A DNA stretch of 64,000 bases. Source: Halichondria panicea (taxonomy: Eukaryota > Porifera > Demospongiae > Suberitida > Halichondriidae). The DNA lies in assembly GCF_963675165.1 (NCBI RefSeq), contig NC_087390.1, positions 3,424,001 to 3,488,000 of the forward strand, read 5' to 3'. The translations under genes were made by a program, and so were the position numbers. Of this stretch, positions 53,056 to 64,000 are shown piece by piece. A model generated the notes under the pieces. It made no database searches. It had not been told where the DNA came from and saw nothing but the letters and a program-made list of their open reading frames with translations. Within the stretch, counting starts at the first letter, position 1; every line of letters starts with the position of its first letter.

Positions 53056-56000
53056 TTACTTCCGAAAAACAGACTCATAATTGTTAATCATTATCTCAAC
53101 AATTCCATTCTGTACTGGCATTAGTATGGCCATTTCCATTGAGTCCATTTCTGCTCTCATTAATGTCGGTCCGAATACTATGGCTACATTGGAAGCCTGC
53201 ATCTTGTTGACATGTCCATGCTCCACCACTCTGTGAAGAGAGAATGATCAGTTACTGACAGTACAATCTACATAGTACGCAAGTAGAACGTAAACACTGG
53301 TTTGGTTTCCTGGATATTCACCCTACACATTATTACATGTACCCAATAATATTATTTTGTCCGTATCCATTGAACTCTAAATCTGAAAACTATACATTCA
53401 GTATTCCAATATACAAACTTGGTATACTGAATACACATAATTATTGGAGATTACGCCCACCCTAATTGCATGCTACAAAGCAGCTACAGGTGGAATGGAC
53501 TTAGCCCTACGGTATACGCATCACACTATTATTTTGTGAGAATGAAACTACGTGTACAATGTAAGGCTAGGGGAAAATACAACAAGGAAATTGAAATACA
53601 GTGTACATGTACATGTAGGTTCACAACGTACGGTAAGTTTTATGAACTACATGTACATGTATAGCAGTAAGTGGCTCTGCAGATACATGTTAAAATTATA
53701 TGTCTTGGTTACAATCATGTACCAAAACAACTGCCCCTACTTTTTAAAGTGTTGTATCAGTGCCTTTAGTGTGCAGTAGTTGGGTTTTGGTAAGTCCATC
53801 ACTCTTGCTACAATATTCTGTACTCGCTCTGCTTGAGACGATGCTCCTGGATAAAGACAAGTTGTGAGAATGAAGTAAAATTGCTTACATGCAGCCCTAC
53901 ATGTATATACATGTCACAGAGTGGCAGTGCAACCGAAAATGTTCAAAGGGTGGCTTAAACTACAAGGGTTCATAATATTGGTCAAAATAATAACAGTAAA
54001 CCATAAACTGTGGTGCACATTATACGCTCACAATGGAAGCACATAATACACTAAACGTACTTGCAGAGTCTATGAAGCTCCTGAACATTCTGAAGGGAAT
54101 GATAGGATCAGGCAACTCTCTGAGATAGAGTTTGAGACACCCGGTCACAATGTTTATGTCAGCCCACTCCTGATCGTCCAGGTGGATGAGATTGTCCTCT
54201 CCTGGTGAGGGGCCACAGTGACAGTGTTTAGCATAATTACTACAGTGGTACGTGTACTTAATTCTAATAAACGCACATCACTATCATAATCTTTTGGATA
54301 GAACATACTTGTGAGCATTGTACATGTACGTACAATTTCATATATTTGACAGTAACATTCATACACACTGACAAACAATAAGTTGAGACCGACGAATGCA
54401 CTGTCCATGTACATGTTTCGAGTACAGGCTTGTTGCAGATACTGATCATACTTATTAATACATGTGCGTACTTGTACTTGCTAACACTATTATATAAACT
54501 CATGACCATACCTTGATCGACTTGGTATCTGAGTTTGGTGACCGAGGCAGCGTTCCCGGAGAGTCTGTATATACCGACAACATCAAGGCCCTCCTTTTCA
54601 ATGTGCTCCATGAACCGGACCAGGAACCGTGGGACATTGCTCCCCTCTCGCTCACACAGCGTCTCCAGCTCACATCCAAACACTGGGTCTGTGGTTTAAA
54701 TTAGTATTTAAATTATTCTGGAAAACTACGATACACAGTTTCAGATTACGGAGTGTCTGTCTAATAACTAGTCGATCATACACATGTACGAGTATGTGTG
54801 TACTAAAACAAAGGGCAATTAATTATACCACTCAACAAGGGGGTAGGTACATGTAGGATATTCATCACTGCCCTGGCTTAGTTTAAATGTACTCGGCTAC
54901 CATCTGAGTGGTTTGCTTACCCTCGAGAATTCCTTTCTTTCTGAGCTGTTCAGCATGTGGCCTCTTGGCCATCAGTTTCTTTAGCCGCGTGCGCACACGA
55001 ACTACACAGAAATGAGAAGCCAAGTCAAGCACATCCTTTTAACGTGTGACTCACAAGCAGTACAGTGCATGGTTCATGCACACTATAGGTAATAAAAAAT
55101 GAAGCACACAATATTACCATGGCATACGCAATATACATGACTTGTACATCTACAGTGCTCATCACATACACATGTACATGACTGTACTCTGTACCTGATT
55201 TGTCTTCTGGGGTAATATCATCCATGAACATTGGGTCATTCTCATCATCAACAAGCTCTTCTGCAAATGGTGTACGTGTGCTCTTAAAGGAGTTGTGTAC
55301 CAGGAAGTGAAGGTAAAGTAGTGATACTGAATCCCTAATTGTTGTGTACAACTAAAACCACAGTCCGTACATGTACATGTATACGTAAGCAATGTGACCT
55401 GGTCTCGAATAAGGGCCAGATCAAGTCTGAAACACAATTTGACCAAATACATGTATACTAGCTGAATGTGTACATACATGTACATGTACATTACACATAA
55501 AGTGTACAGATTACATGTATATATACCGCATTAGCAGGTATATTTTGATGGTATAAACTTCGCAGAATGACCGTTAGAAACGGATTTAACGTTTGCGGAA
55601 TAGCAGCCTTTCTGCAGCATAGCAGCCTTTCTGCAGCATGCAATATTAAATTCGTGAGTATAAATTTTCGTAGTACATGCTTGATCAGCGAAAACCGTGA
55701 ACATTAATTTTATACCCTTGAAATATCTGTACACACTATACGGTACATACAGACACTCTACGTATATACCCACCTGCATTACTGGTGGACCTGCCTAAAG
55801 CTCTTCTGCCCTTCTTGAGTTTGGGAGAGTGCTCCCCGTCGTCCTCTGGCAGGGAGTCCTTGAACCGCTCAGGATGATCTTTGTACTCCTGATTCTGAGG
55901 GGTGGTGAGTGACCAACAGATAGTTAGAATATAGCACAGTATAAATGCAATTCTAAGCTGATCAAAGATTACCCTTAGTGTGAACATCTTTTATACACAA

Positions 56001-59000
56001 AATGAAGCTCTTCCGATATAAATTAAATACAGTGGCAGATGTTGATGTAATGTACACTGCACTAAAAGGGCCCCTGGGTCTAGTGCTCACAGTTAAAAAA
56101 CACAAATCTGTAAAGTATACAAGCACACAGGTACTTACAGTACTGTCTATGGTGGCTTGGATGGTAGTGTACCAGTTGTTCATGATGGGCATAGAGTCGG
56201 CTTGTAGCAAGAACTGCTCTCCAAACGGTGAGCTCACCTACATGTGTATATATAAGTACGGGGTGTGGGGCATGTATAACGACTGTTAAGACAACGTTCA
56301 GAGAAGAGAACAGAGCAATTACTTTCCACGAATAGCAGCATGAAACACGCACCTACATGTACACGTAAAGACAGTATGTGCACGGATGTGCTGTACACAC
56401 AATGCTCGCTCAAGCTACTGCACATGCAGACTTATAATATACATGTAGATCTGGATAAGAATAACACCTCGACCCAGCTAGTGTGAAAGTACCTGAAAGG
56501 CATTCTTTTTCTTGTCTTTTTCCTTGGCGCAGGGGCGGATGGTAGCATGAAGGAGGGAGAATGTGGACAAGGGTTTTGCTCCTGATAACTCCCTGGACTT
56601 GTGGTCAGAATAGAACAACAACTCAGGGCTCTGTAGCATCACGTACAACTTCTGCCAATTGCTCTTACACCTGTGTGAGAATCAGCAAAACTTAGTGGTG
56701 TACAGTAAAAAAGATTATAATTACTGTTCCTCAATCTGCACTGTAAACAATGATTACTACTACATGTACATGTACATGTACGTACAACAACTGTAACAGT
56801 ATAGCATGCTGCACACACATGACACATGTAGGAGCAATACTTGCATACTAGAAAATGAAAGCATCGTCGCCAGGTTTCAGGATTTTGCAATATCAAGCGG
56901 GTGATCGACAAGGTGCAGGTAGGAAATTTACTTGCTCCAAGCAGGTGGAAATTACCCGCTAACCAGCACTGAAATAAACCCTGGGTGCAGGTTGCTGATA
57001 CCTCGGTGGAGTCGCCAAAGGTTTATGGCAATGAAGCTACTGCAGTACTATCAATACACACATGTACATGTACACTATTAAACAGTTATATACACTACAC
57101 CTGCAGAGAATGGGATCAACCATGGCTAAAAAGGATCCTGAAAGTTCAAAGTCCATAATTATTAATGGCTACAAACTAATGGCTTTGCAGCTCTTTTCTC
57201 ACTCTTAAGCGAGTTCTAGTGCAGAGCTAACTACTAAGTAGAATAGCTACGTTATAATATCAGATTTTGCTACGCAAGAGTCTGAAGAGTCTGCAACAGC
57301 CTTCAAAGTACATGTAAGCAAAACTAGCCATATTTGTAAATCCACCACAATTGCAATCCAAGAAAACGTGACTTAAAGCCTATAAAAACTCTTACTTGCA
57401 TTTCATTTATCAAGCAGCTGTAACAGTCTACACATACCGACAGACAGGCACACTAAAATATACACCTCGCTTGCGCATCCGTACACCTAGGCATACAAGC
57501 TACAGGTACAGCAAGTCCACACACATGATGAAATCATAGATAGAAGAAAGAAAGGTTTCGTTCTTCTATCTACATGTATGATGTAATTTGCTCACTTTTT
57601 TCCCTGTGAGTCATGCACCTTCTTTCTGTGTACATAGCCATGCTTGTTCTGTAAAACAAGAGTACAAAATCATTGAATTTGTGAATTTGCTACAACTTTT
57701 TACAAGGATAGACGTGTACCGTACGGGTAGAAAATTTCGAGGGTGTAAATTTTCGTGCAATTCAATATTCTGTCTTATTTGGAAAATTTCGTGGGTAGTA
57801 AATTTCGTGGAGTTAGGGTGTGTCACTATCTCGCATGCGTAAACAAAGCCTTTGCGGGTTTTAATTTTCGTGTTCTGCAGCCACCCACGAAAAACGCGAA
57901 ATTAAAAACACCTCGAAATTTTCTACCCGTAGGGTATGTATCCACTTGCAGCTACGTACTGTACATTGTTGTATCTCGACACTAATGCATGCATGCTCAC
58001 CATTGAGCCTGAGAGAGAGTTGGCAAACACTCCGAGATGAGAGGCTACTGGGAAAACAGGAGCTGGAGGCATCGGCTTGATCTCTTCCACAGGGGCACGA
58101 GGTTGATTCTGTGTAGTTAGGGAAGAGGATCATACTAGAGGATCATACTATACAGTATGTGTTGTTATAATTATTACTATACATGTACATGTATTCATGC
58201 ACTCCTGATGTACAGGTGTATGCTTCAAAGTCCACAGAAATTACCCAATAGTACACATTGTACCCATTTCTAGGGTTTGAACCTTTCCACAGCATCAGTT
58301 TTATAAACTCTGATTGCACGTACGCCAACAGGATGCATGATTGTAAAACTCACCTCTGGTTCCCCGGCGATAGGGGCTAGGGTGTCGTAAATGTTTTCCT
58401 GAGGGAAAGGGGCTCTAGTGGGTGTGGCATGAGCACTTTCAGTGACAGGAGCCTGGAAATGAGCAGGTACATACAATACTCCAGTAGAAACGCATCATTA
58501 TACAATATACAATCTAGAGAGGAGGGTACCCTGGTATCCCCCCTATAAGTCTGATGATGTTATCAAAAAGTAGGATTTTCTACGTCATTAAAAAAAGTAT
58601 CGTATGGTCCGAAACACACAAAAAACCCAAATTGCACCTACACTGTAAAATTTTTTCCGGCAAACAACCCCCAGACCCCCCTGAATTAAACGTTTCCCCC
58701 TCCAAGCTAAAAATCCTGTGTGAAACACTGACAGTGTACTGGTATGCAAATGTACACGTACAATATATATAAGAGAAGCAGTGTCACTAATTCATTCACC
58801 ATGCTAGCCCAGATTTGCTTCCCATAAACAAACTACGTGTAACACATGCAGTACCTTAGTCTAGTACTGCACAGTGCATGTACAGGTACAGGTACGTAGT
58901 CATGTGTACCCTAGCCTACCTCTGCCACAGCAGGCAGCTCCCCCACAGTGAGGGAGGGGTTAGTCATATTGTAGTAATAGAAGTTGCCTGCTCCATCGCT

Positions 59001-60349
59001 GGCTACTGACCACCTCTCACCAGTCCGGGAGTTGGTGTAAATGGGTGTACTTGTAATCGGGTTGATTTGACGAGTCCACCCACGAGGAGGACGCTTCTGT
59101 AGAGTGTAGGGAGAGGGGGGTGGTTATATACACATAATTGTACTAGCATTGAGGTAAGACAGATTTGGATTACAAACTCGTAGAACCTTGTACGGACTAT
59201 TACAGTAAGTCTGTTCTCAATACAAATATGCATGAATTTGATTACCATCCAATTAATGCATACACTGGATTGTCATACTTCAGTGCAAGAAAGGAGGAGT
59301 ACATGTAGGTAAGAGTGGTACTTCTGCTCTGAGTTTCCCAATGAGCAGCAGACAAGAAGCCTTTATAATACTGTAACAGTGTACAATTATAATAATTAAG
59401 TAACTATAATTTTATGGCTGCTACAAAATATACCCATCCCCAATATTTCCGCATTGCTTTCCTACACATTCTAACATACCGGTAGAATGTACTTGCATCA
59501 TGTGGGATGACAAGGCCTGGTATCATGCAGTTAATGGTACCAACAATTCCACTGAATTGGTAGTCAAGTTACACAGCTATATATTGTAATACAGGTGTTG
59601 TTGCCCAACAGAGCCTGTGTTGTAGACACAATAAACTGAAAACTAAGCCGGTTCTGATGGTGGATAAACACACTGGCTAAGGAATGTGGTTGTATGGGTT
59701 CACTAGATAAAACACAGGAAGTATTGTGAATACAACACGACTACTCGGGAGTTGATGAATAGTTGGCAATACAAGGCAGCACTGCTCGTCATTATTATAT
59801 GCGAGCATAAAATATTGTGTTTTTGGTCATTATAAGGCCACGAAAACATTATTATTTATGCAATTAATCTTATTTCCTCGATTTAACGCTGCAGTTCTAA
59901 TGGAGATTGTACAGGTCTCAAAAAAGGCCATTGTGCGATACAAACATTATGCGATATGGTAGGCACTCGTATAGTTTGTATCTAGCACTACAGTATTATC
60001 ATTATTATTTCATTATGCATAAATGAATAATGAGGTCTGATTCTGTTTACATATCAGTTTACATAAGGCTCGGTTCAATCATGTGTATACATAATTAATA
60101 ATAAACAGATACAGTGAACTTGTACACATTACTTATTATGCTTGTGAGATAATGACAGTGTGTACATACCTCCAACTGTGATTTGGTATTCTCTGCTGTG
60201 CTGTCAGCAGTCTCAGATGGGCGTGTCCATGAAGACTGACCCGTGGAGGTATTGTAATAGTAGAGGTGGCTACTGCTCGTCTTGTGCTCCGTCCAATCAG
60301 GTGGCAGGGAGGGTGACACCGGTGAGGAGCGCTCCTCCGTTCCGTTAGA
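53056..60349 (-). CDS. WW-WW-PH-RhoGAP protein (ARHGAP12/15/27 type), 5' partial
   Basis: Fourteen exons join with consistent phases: 60170-60349, 58920-59096, 58354-58452, 58001-58108, 57596-57648, 56493-56670, 56139-56237, 55774-55894, 55195-55260, 54921-55001, 54512-54688, 54061-54201, 53741-53846, 53056-53230; 586 residues are visible. Exon 1 shown carries a WW domain (LPPDWTEHKTSSSHLYYYNTS..WTRP). Exon 2 carries a second, atypical WW (PRGWTRQINPITSTPIYTNS). Exons 5-7 form a PH domain (KHGYVHRKK..NWQKLYVMLQ..FLLQADSMPIMNNWYTTI). Exons 10-14 form the RhoGAP domain with arginine finger GIYRLSGN, KLYLRELPDPIIP, and NVAIVFGPTLMR near the end. It should accelerate GTP hydrolysis on Rho-family GTPases at membranes. 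The first visible exon starts in phase 0 with no start Met, so upstream exons (in relatives often encoding SH3) are missing; I found none to 64000. Confidence 0.9.
55525..55745. mobile_element. MITE family B copy in a RhoGAP intron
   Basis: The left end ATACCGCATTAGCAGGTATA and right end TACACACTATACGGTA are inverted relatives. It includes an 18-bp internal tandem duplication (AGCAGCCTTTCTGCAGCAT twice). Same subgroup as 13791-13990. Confidence 0.7.
56985..57495 (+). repeat. Dispersed repeat R1, copy in a RhoGAP intron
   Basis: Shares GCTGATACCTCGGTGGAGTC, TTCTAGTGCAGAGCTAACTA, GCCTATAAAAACTCTTACTT and CGCTTGCGCATCC with the other copies. Lies between the two exons that encode the start of the PH domain. 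Confidence 0.65.
57716..57945. mobile_element. MITE family B-related copy in a RhoGAP intron
   Basis: The ends GTACGGGTAGAAAATTTCGA and, inverted, CTACGGGTAGAAAATTTCGA pair almost perfectly and continue through GGTGT. The core has repeated AAATTTCGTG words. Size about 230 bp. Confidence 0.75.
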
Positions 60350-60350
60350 C

Positions 60351-60353
<3 letters not shown>

Positions 60354-60386
<33 letters not shown>

Positions 60387-60391
60387 GGGGG
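60354..60391. repeat. GT microsatellite followed by G run
   Basis: About 14 GT units followed by about ten G, immediately upstream (on the minus strand) of the acceptor of the first visible RhoGAP exon; read on the minus strand it forms a CA-rich tract leading into CACTCACAG. Confidence 0.9.
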
Positions 60392-60803
60392 GGGGTATGG
60401 GAAACTGTTCACTAGGTACAGTGTACATGTACTGTGCAAGTTTATCGCGGCAAAGAACGTTCGGTTACTGTATGGGTGATTACACGGGCAACCAATTAAG
60501 AACAGCTGAAAGTGAAGACAACACACAGACTTCTTTGACTAACCTCAACTTCACAGCTGCAATACACAGTGAAGTAGCATTTAGAAACTGGTAGAGGCTA
60601 AATAAACAAGGAAGCCTCGTGTGCACACTACAAACTCTTTAATGCAAACTGTACAATGTCATACTGTTTGCACATAAGCAACTTCTTCACAGTAACCTAC
60701 TGTAGTTTGGGCCGAACATTTAACGAATTGCCAACAGCAACTCTTAAACCTAATCCTACAGCACTTACAAGTCAGGCATACACTTACAAGTCAGGCATAC
60801 ACT

Positions 60804-61610
60804 GTACATGTAAAGGTTACATGTACACACCAAGAATCAACTGCAAGTGGTTCAACAGCTTCAGAACATGGCCAACAAATGACTTATCACACTTTGGTTC
60901 AAAGAAAATAATGATTCCTAAGAAGCAGTATCATACATGCAAGCAAATTAACATACACATAAACACATGCACACAAACAAACACACACATACACACACTA
61001 CAGGATCAACTTGGTACGTGTCTGAGCAGTGAGCACACACAGACGACAAAATTAATGCATTGATGTACATGTACATGTATGCACTGCCTAAAGTGCCTAA
61101 AGTGCTTGACCACTAAATACCTGGGGATGAATACCATGTGTGAAAACAGACTATAAAACAACAGTTTATGGTGTGGGGGATACACAGTATGTAGGGTGTT
61201 TGTACATGTAAAGGTTACATGTACACACCAAGAATCAACTGCAAGTGGTTCAACAGCTTCAGAACATGGCCAACAAATGACTTATCACACTTTGGTTCAA
61301 AGAAAATAATGATTCCTAAGAAGCAGTATCATACATGCAAGCAAACACACACATAAACACATGCACACAAACAAACACACACATACACACACTACAGGTA
61401 CGTGTCTGAGCAGTGAGCACACACAGACAACAAAATTAATTATCAATAAAGCACATTGATGCAAATGATGTACATGTACATGTACATGTATGCACTGCCT
61501 AAAGTGCCTAAAGTGCTTGACCACTAAATACCTGGGGATGAATACCATGTGTGAAAACAGACTATAAAGCAACAGTTTATGGTGTGGGGGATACACAGAT
61601 GTAGGGTGTT
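60804..61610. repeat. Two-unit tandem duplication (~400 bp each)
   Basis: Unit 1 at 60804-61201 and unit 2 at 61202-61610 both begin GTACATGTAAAGGTTACATG. They are nearly identical except for small indels in the CA-rich part and a longer TACATGTA run in unit 2. Directly before, CACTTACAAGTCAGGCATA is itself repeated twice (about 60765-60802). Confidence 0.9.
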
Positions 61611-64000
61611 TGTGATATCAATGGTGTATTAGTAATAATCAAGGGTAGGTGATGTACATGTATATCAGTGCCAGGAAGTACGGGCAGTTGCTCTAATTGG
61701 TTCATCATGACTGGTGCTGGCTACCAGCCATTGTTACTACATGTACATGTATGGCTCCCACATAGATGGCTATAAGGCTATAGATAACTAATATGAGCAA
61801 GGGACATACCACACACTGACAGACATTTAGTGTACATTTTGTGTACAAGTAATAATTGTCACAATAAACCTGTAGTCGAGTTCAACCATCCCAGTACAAA
61901 CAAACAGTCACTTAAATGTACTCGAAAATCCAATACATTTTAATTAGGCATGAATATAAATCACAGTGCAGTACATCGTAGGTGTTCCAGGTAATGAATA
62001 AAGTGGAATGGCATTGTGGGTTAAACCAGTACACCCACTTGTGGCCATTACAGAGCCTCAAGGTCCCCACACAGGAGATCTCACTGTTATCCATTGCACA
62101 TATTAGTTGACAGCCACAACAACAACTCTCCAGAGGAAATTAATACACAGAGAATTGCATACTGTAGCGTAACTATTATGCATCTACCATATTCACACAT
62201 ACGCAAATGCTAAAAAAATTATTGGCAACCTCTAAATGTTGAGGTACAGTACATGTACATGTACCTACAATTACACAAGCATGTACATGTACATACAGCA
62301 CAAGTAATTGCACTACGCACTAGTATTTTGCACATGAGAATATACATTCAAAAACCTGGCTCAACGTGAAATATAAGGTGTATCAACAGCAACCTGCCCA
62401 CTGCTTACAATTACATTCTGGTTAAAGGTATACAGACTTTTGGCAACAATGCAGGGAATTCTATCGCACATGTAAATTGGATCCTTGGGGGAGGTCAAGC
62501 TACATGTACATGTCATTGTAGGTGTAGATCGAGTGATAATTATTACAACAGCACAAGTGGTCCTACACTGTACGTACGCAAAATATATCAGCACATTTTT
62601 AAGTAGAGATGTAGAAATATAATGTAAAGAATATCCCCACTTACATATTAATGATTATATATGCATGGTGTTTACTAAGAATGAGAACTGTGTTTTGGCA
62701 ACTGAAAATAAGACAACATGTTGAATTTCCGCCTCCACAGTCAGCTAGTATAGCCTGACATTTAATAAGGATATCACATTACAGTGAGGACCATATTGAG
62801 CACAACCAAAGAACTAATACTACAAGCTGTTTGAAAGGGAACTTGTGACGTGTACAATGAACAGCCAAATACCACAACACATACCCTGTACAACACACTA
62901 CAAGTAACTAATTGTATTGTACGTACATTATAATTACATACAAATTATACAGAAAAGAAAAAATTGTGTAAGTATTTTTAGGTAAAAATAGGGGAAAATA
63001 CACTAGACAGAATGTCTATAATTATAATAATCAATGCACATGTTCAGCCATTACTTAAGTTACTTACAGTATACAAATGTAGTAGGAAAGCACTCTGGCA
63101 ACCAACTGTAAGCGTGCTACATATATTATTGTATAGTGTACAGTGTACATGTATGTACAAAATGTAGCTCAACCTTAAGACTATGGCCGAGCCATTACTG
63201 GAACACTGGAACTGAAAGGCCAACAAAAATAACATTTTATTGTGACAGCTGGTAAAAGATAAATCAACAACATAAGTGGAAAGCGAACCTTGACGGAATC
63301 AGTAGAGTGAAACCTGCTACAGAATTATGACCACTTGCATACAAAAGACAACCTTTGTTTTGAGACCACTCACTACTTGCTTCAACAATCCTATTGATTT
63401 GACCTCCCTACAGAGACAAACTTTCTATTGAGACTACTATTTTGCTGTTGGCCCATACAGACAGGTTTAATACACATTTAATTGTCTTACATCCAACATA
63501 AAAAGCACTGTAGCTACAGATACACAATCTGTGTTCGCAGTACAAAACATGGTTCCTACAAAAGAATTGTGATTGAAAGTACAACCCAATCTAAATTGAC
63601 AATACACATACGTATACATATCTAGAGGCACAATGTGCTGCCCACCCAGACAATACTGCCCACTTGGTAAACTAGGCCCTTTATGGGCATTATTGTAACG
63701 TTACAACAGCTGCAGAAAACAATATACTGGTAATTAAGGTTTGTGTATTCTGCTCGGTGATGAGTGTACGCACTGTATAGGCATCCACGTACATAATCGC
63801 ACTAGCTAGCAATGCTATTATCATCTTGATGTAGAGCATACCTGGCAATATGCAGCTATTTGTATCAATTAATACCAGGAGTACGTCGGTTGAATTCTAT
63901 GCATGACTGGCTAAAAAATAAATTACCAAAGATATCTACATAATTGTACCATTTTCAGCACTAAAAACAAACTTCAGCATAAACAACAATACACAGTATA

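Larger units (their letters stand above)
60350..64000. other. Long non-coding stretch upstream of visible RhoGAP exons
   Basis: Either the 5' intron of the RhoGAP gene or its upstream region. It contains a (GT)n plus G-run at 60354-60391, a two-unit tandem duplication at 60804-61610 and many TACATGTACATGTA words. A minus-strand frame at 61912-62094 (MDNSEISCVG...) has no domain and no splice context. I see no supported exon here. Confidence 0.5.

Noticed and set aside
60095-60169. Extension of the first WW exon beyond LEV
   Set aside because: A clear donor (GAG|GTATGT) ends the exon at 60170 and phase 0 joins the next exon; the extra residues are intron.
61912-62094. Minus-strand frame beginning MDNSEISCVG as a possible 5' exon of the RhoGAP gene
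   Set aside because: No SH3-like motif and no suitable donor keeping phase 0 to the acceptor at 60350.
1-64000. CRISPR arrays, rRNA, bacterial operons or prophage
   Set aside because: Spliced genes, animal domain architectures and absence of ribosome-binding-site spacing show eukaryotic sequence; no regularly spaced direct repeats were seen, and no tRNA cloverleaf was recognised by eye.

Overview
The window looks like a piece of a demosponge nuclear genome. It is AT-rich, its genes have short canonical GT-AG introns, and it is full of short inverted-repeat transposons. It carries several family types I associate with sponges: a Death-NACHT receptor with a 2A-like N terminus, a beta-helix plus multi-pass membrane protein, and a lineage-expanded set of POT/SLC15-like transporters. 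Species is not determinable from the sequence alone.

Layout. 1-3.4 kb: the 3' part of a large intronless gene for a beta-helix ectodomain joined to about seven membrane helices. 5-41 kb: a cluster of single-exon POT/SLC15-like transporter genes in two subfamilies. Subfamily I has intact genes at 5100-6626(-), 34345-35904(+) and 39729-41264(-), a broken copy at 7500-8685 and a 3' scrap at 33587. Subfamily II has intact genes at 15949-17541 and 20638-22242 (both -) and a nonsense-interrupted copy at 10404-12041. The subfamily II genes sit in three tandem segmental duplications (about 10080-15585, 15585-20275, 20275-23770), each also carrying a decayed transporter fragment. Inside the cluster lie an NLR gene (27355-31267, +) and a single-exon orphan gene (37533-38447, +).

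43-64 kb: three conserved multi-exon genes on the minus strand, whose exon chains I could assemble with consistent phases. These are a ZSWIM2-like SWIM/RING/ZZ/RING ubiquitin ligase (7 exons, 685 aa), a 7-exon gene resembling a sperm/ciliary microtubule inner protein (422 aa), and the 3' 14 exons of a WW-WW-PH-RhoGAP protein of the ARHGAP12/15/27 type, whose 5' end is not identified.

The left 41 kb is fast-evolving (tandem duplication, pseudogenes, immune-type receptor), whereas the right 20 kb is slow-evolving housekeeping or ciliary content. At least five families of non-autonomous inverted-repeat elements are spread through both. The most interesting items are a 2A-like translational-recoding motif fused to a signal-like hydrophobic leader ahead of the Death-NACHT receptor, and transposon insertions that can be dated against the tandem duplications because an empty site exists in the sister unit.
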